Below, piece by piece: positions 63,312 through 64,000 of a stretch of 64,000 nucleotides of DNA. The position numbers and the translations under genes were made by a program. Position 1 is the stretch's first letter, and each line of letters opens with the position of its first letter. The DNA comes from Candidatus Gallitreponema excrementavium. GTDB taxonomy: Bacteria > Spirochaetota > Spirochaetia > Treponematales > Treponemataceae. Below the pieces are notes generated by a model. It was not told the origin of the DNA and did no database searches. It saw only the letters and a program-made list of their open reading frames with translations. The DNA lies in the NCBI GenBank assembly GCA_017694795.1, contig JADIMM010000079.1:1-64000 (forward strand). Direction: 5' to 3'.

Positions 63312-64000
63312 ATGAGCGAAAAGAATACTTTTAAACCCTTTATACCTTCTGAAAAAATAATGCCGGAACTTACGGTTGTATCGGTTATTCTCGGACTATT
63401 GCTGGCAGTGGTATTCGGGGCGGCAAACGCCTATCTTGGGCTAAGGGTTGGAATGACCATTTCGGCTTCTATACCGGCTGCGGTAATCTCCATGGGAATT
63501 GTCCGTATTATTTTACGAAGAAATTCAATTCTGGAAAACAATATGGTTCAAACCATAGGTTCAGCAGGGGAATCCCTGGCAGCCGGGGCAATTTTTACAA
63601 TTCCGACTCTTTTTATGTGGGCAGCGGAAAACCCCGAAGTTTCAGCCCCCTCATTTTGGAATATAACTATCATCGCCCTATTAGGAGGAATTTTGGGAGT
63701 TCTTTTCATGATACCGCTCAGAGCCGCCCTTATTGTAGAAGAACACGGAACCCTACCCTTTCCTGAAGGCACAGCCTGTGCCGAAGTCCTGCTTGCAGGA
63801 GAAGAAGGCGGCGAAAAATCAAAGGTCGTTTTTTCCGGTCTGGGTATTGCTGCATTATACAAATTTATAACAGACGGAATAAAACTCTTTCCTTCAGAAA
63901 TACAATGGAATATAAAATCTCTCAAAACAGGATTCGGGATGGATGTACTGCCAGCACTTACCGGAGTAGGTTATATCTGTGGTCTGAAAATATCTTCCTA
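63312..64000 (+). CDS. OPT family oligopeptide transporter, N-terminal part (runs off window)
   Basis: This membrane transporter has family motifs visible in the first 230 residues: several hydrophobic helices, GAANAYLGLRVGMTISASIPAAV near residues 36-58, a QTIGSAGESLAAGAIFTIP stretch, and LPFPEGTACAEVL. The frame is open to the window edge, so the C-terminal two-thirds are missing. ATG 63312 follows AGGTGAA. Bacterial members are proton-coupled oligopeptide or metal-chelate importers; the substrate is not clear here. Confidence 0.92.
   Translation, partial: MSEKNTFKPFIPSEKIMPELTVVSVILGLLLAVVFGAANAYLGLRVGMTISASIPAAVISMGIVRIILRRNSILENNMVQTIGSAGESLAAGAIFTIPTLFMWAAENPEVSAPSFWNITIIALLGGILGVLFMIPLRAALIVEEHGTLPFPEGTACAEVLLAGEEGGEKSKVVFSGLGIAALYKFITDGIKLFPSEIQWNIKSLKTGFGMDVLPALTGVGYICGLKISS

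Noticed and set aside
1-64000. CRISPR arrays, insertion sequences, prophage or integrase genes
   Set aside because: No repeat-spacer pattern, transposase or phage gene was found; the window is core-genome-like.

Overview
The window looks like the end of a draft contig from a spirochaete, most likely a Treponema-type anaerobe (family Treponemataceae). This is inferred, not searched. The reasons are a single tuf-S10-spc-alpha ribosomal supercluster opened by tuf, with zinc-type (C+) S4, S14 and L36; grpE-dnaK nearby; a pta gene coupled to a TPR gene, an order I recall from Treponema; large TPR proteins; and a complete [FeFe]-hydrogenase system. The first 42 bases are not genomic: positions 9-42 match the Illumina Nextera read-2 transposase adapter exactly, so dnaK is cut off by the contig end and not by biology.

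Layout. 43-8302 (minus): dnaK (partial), grpE, an exported protein, a rhomboid protease, a GAF-GGDEF diguanylate cyclase, an orphan 520-aa protein, dus and tatD. 8581-13747 (plus): a hydrogenase module consisting of a thioredoxin-like [2Fe-2S] protein, a sensory-type [FeFe]-hydrogenase with a PAS domain, a SpoIIE/PP2C phosphatase, a second [2Fe-2S] protein and a group-B-like [FeFe]-hydrogenase. 13864-24185: htpG, an outer-membrane-like protein, DAHP synthase, an RNase D-like exonuclease and a livKHMGF branched-chain amino-acid ABC transporter. 24285-39349 (minus): a small zinc ribbon, then (reading back to the promoter) rplQ, rpoA, rpsD, rpsK, rpsM, rpmJ, secY and the whole spc/S10 set up to tuf, driven by a strong promoter about 400 nt upstream of tuf. 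40005-50469: an XRE regulator, a 1252-aa acidic membrane TPR protein, a CBM48-like exported protein, a membrane protein, efp, an unknown protein, pta and a 649-aa TPR protein. 50609-54770 (plus): the hydrogenase maturation operon, a TM1266-type regulator followed by hydG, hydF and hydE. 54773-59237 (minus): zinc ribbon, murI, rsgA, mutS2. 59329-60533 (plus): a pentapeptide-repeat protein coupled to a degenerate metallo-beta-lactamase-fold protein. 60530-63133 (minus): a predicted secreted zinc metalloprotease and a nucleotidyltransferase-like protein. 63312-end: the start of an OPT-family transporter.

How it fits together. The two hydrogenases at 8.6-13.7 kb need the HydE/F/G machinery encoded at 50.9-54.8 kb to build the H-cluster. 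The first enzyme lacks the proton-shuttle cysteine and carries a PAS domain. It is followed by a phosphatase whose gene overlaps it, which suggests an H2/redox sensor feeding a phospho-signal, with the second enzyme as a catalytic partner. HydG has an altered auxiliary-cluster motif.

The most unexpected pattern is regulatory. Five unrelated genes (starts at 17297, 18527, 40352, 47272 and 59237) have a sigma70-like -10 hexamer exactly 6 nt before the start codon and no Shine-Dalgarno sequence. This is the geometry expected of leaderless mRNAs. Several long perfect hairpins also sit in the spaces of the ribosomal supercluster. No IS elements, CRISPR arrays, rRNA or tRNA genes were recognised.
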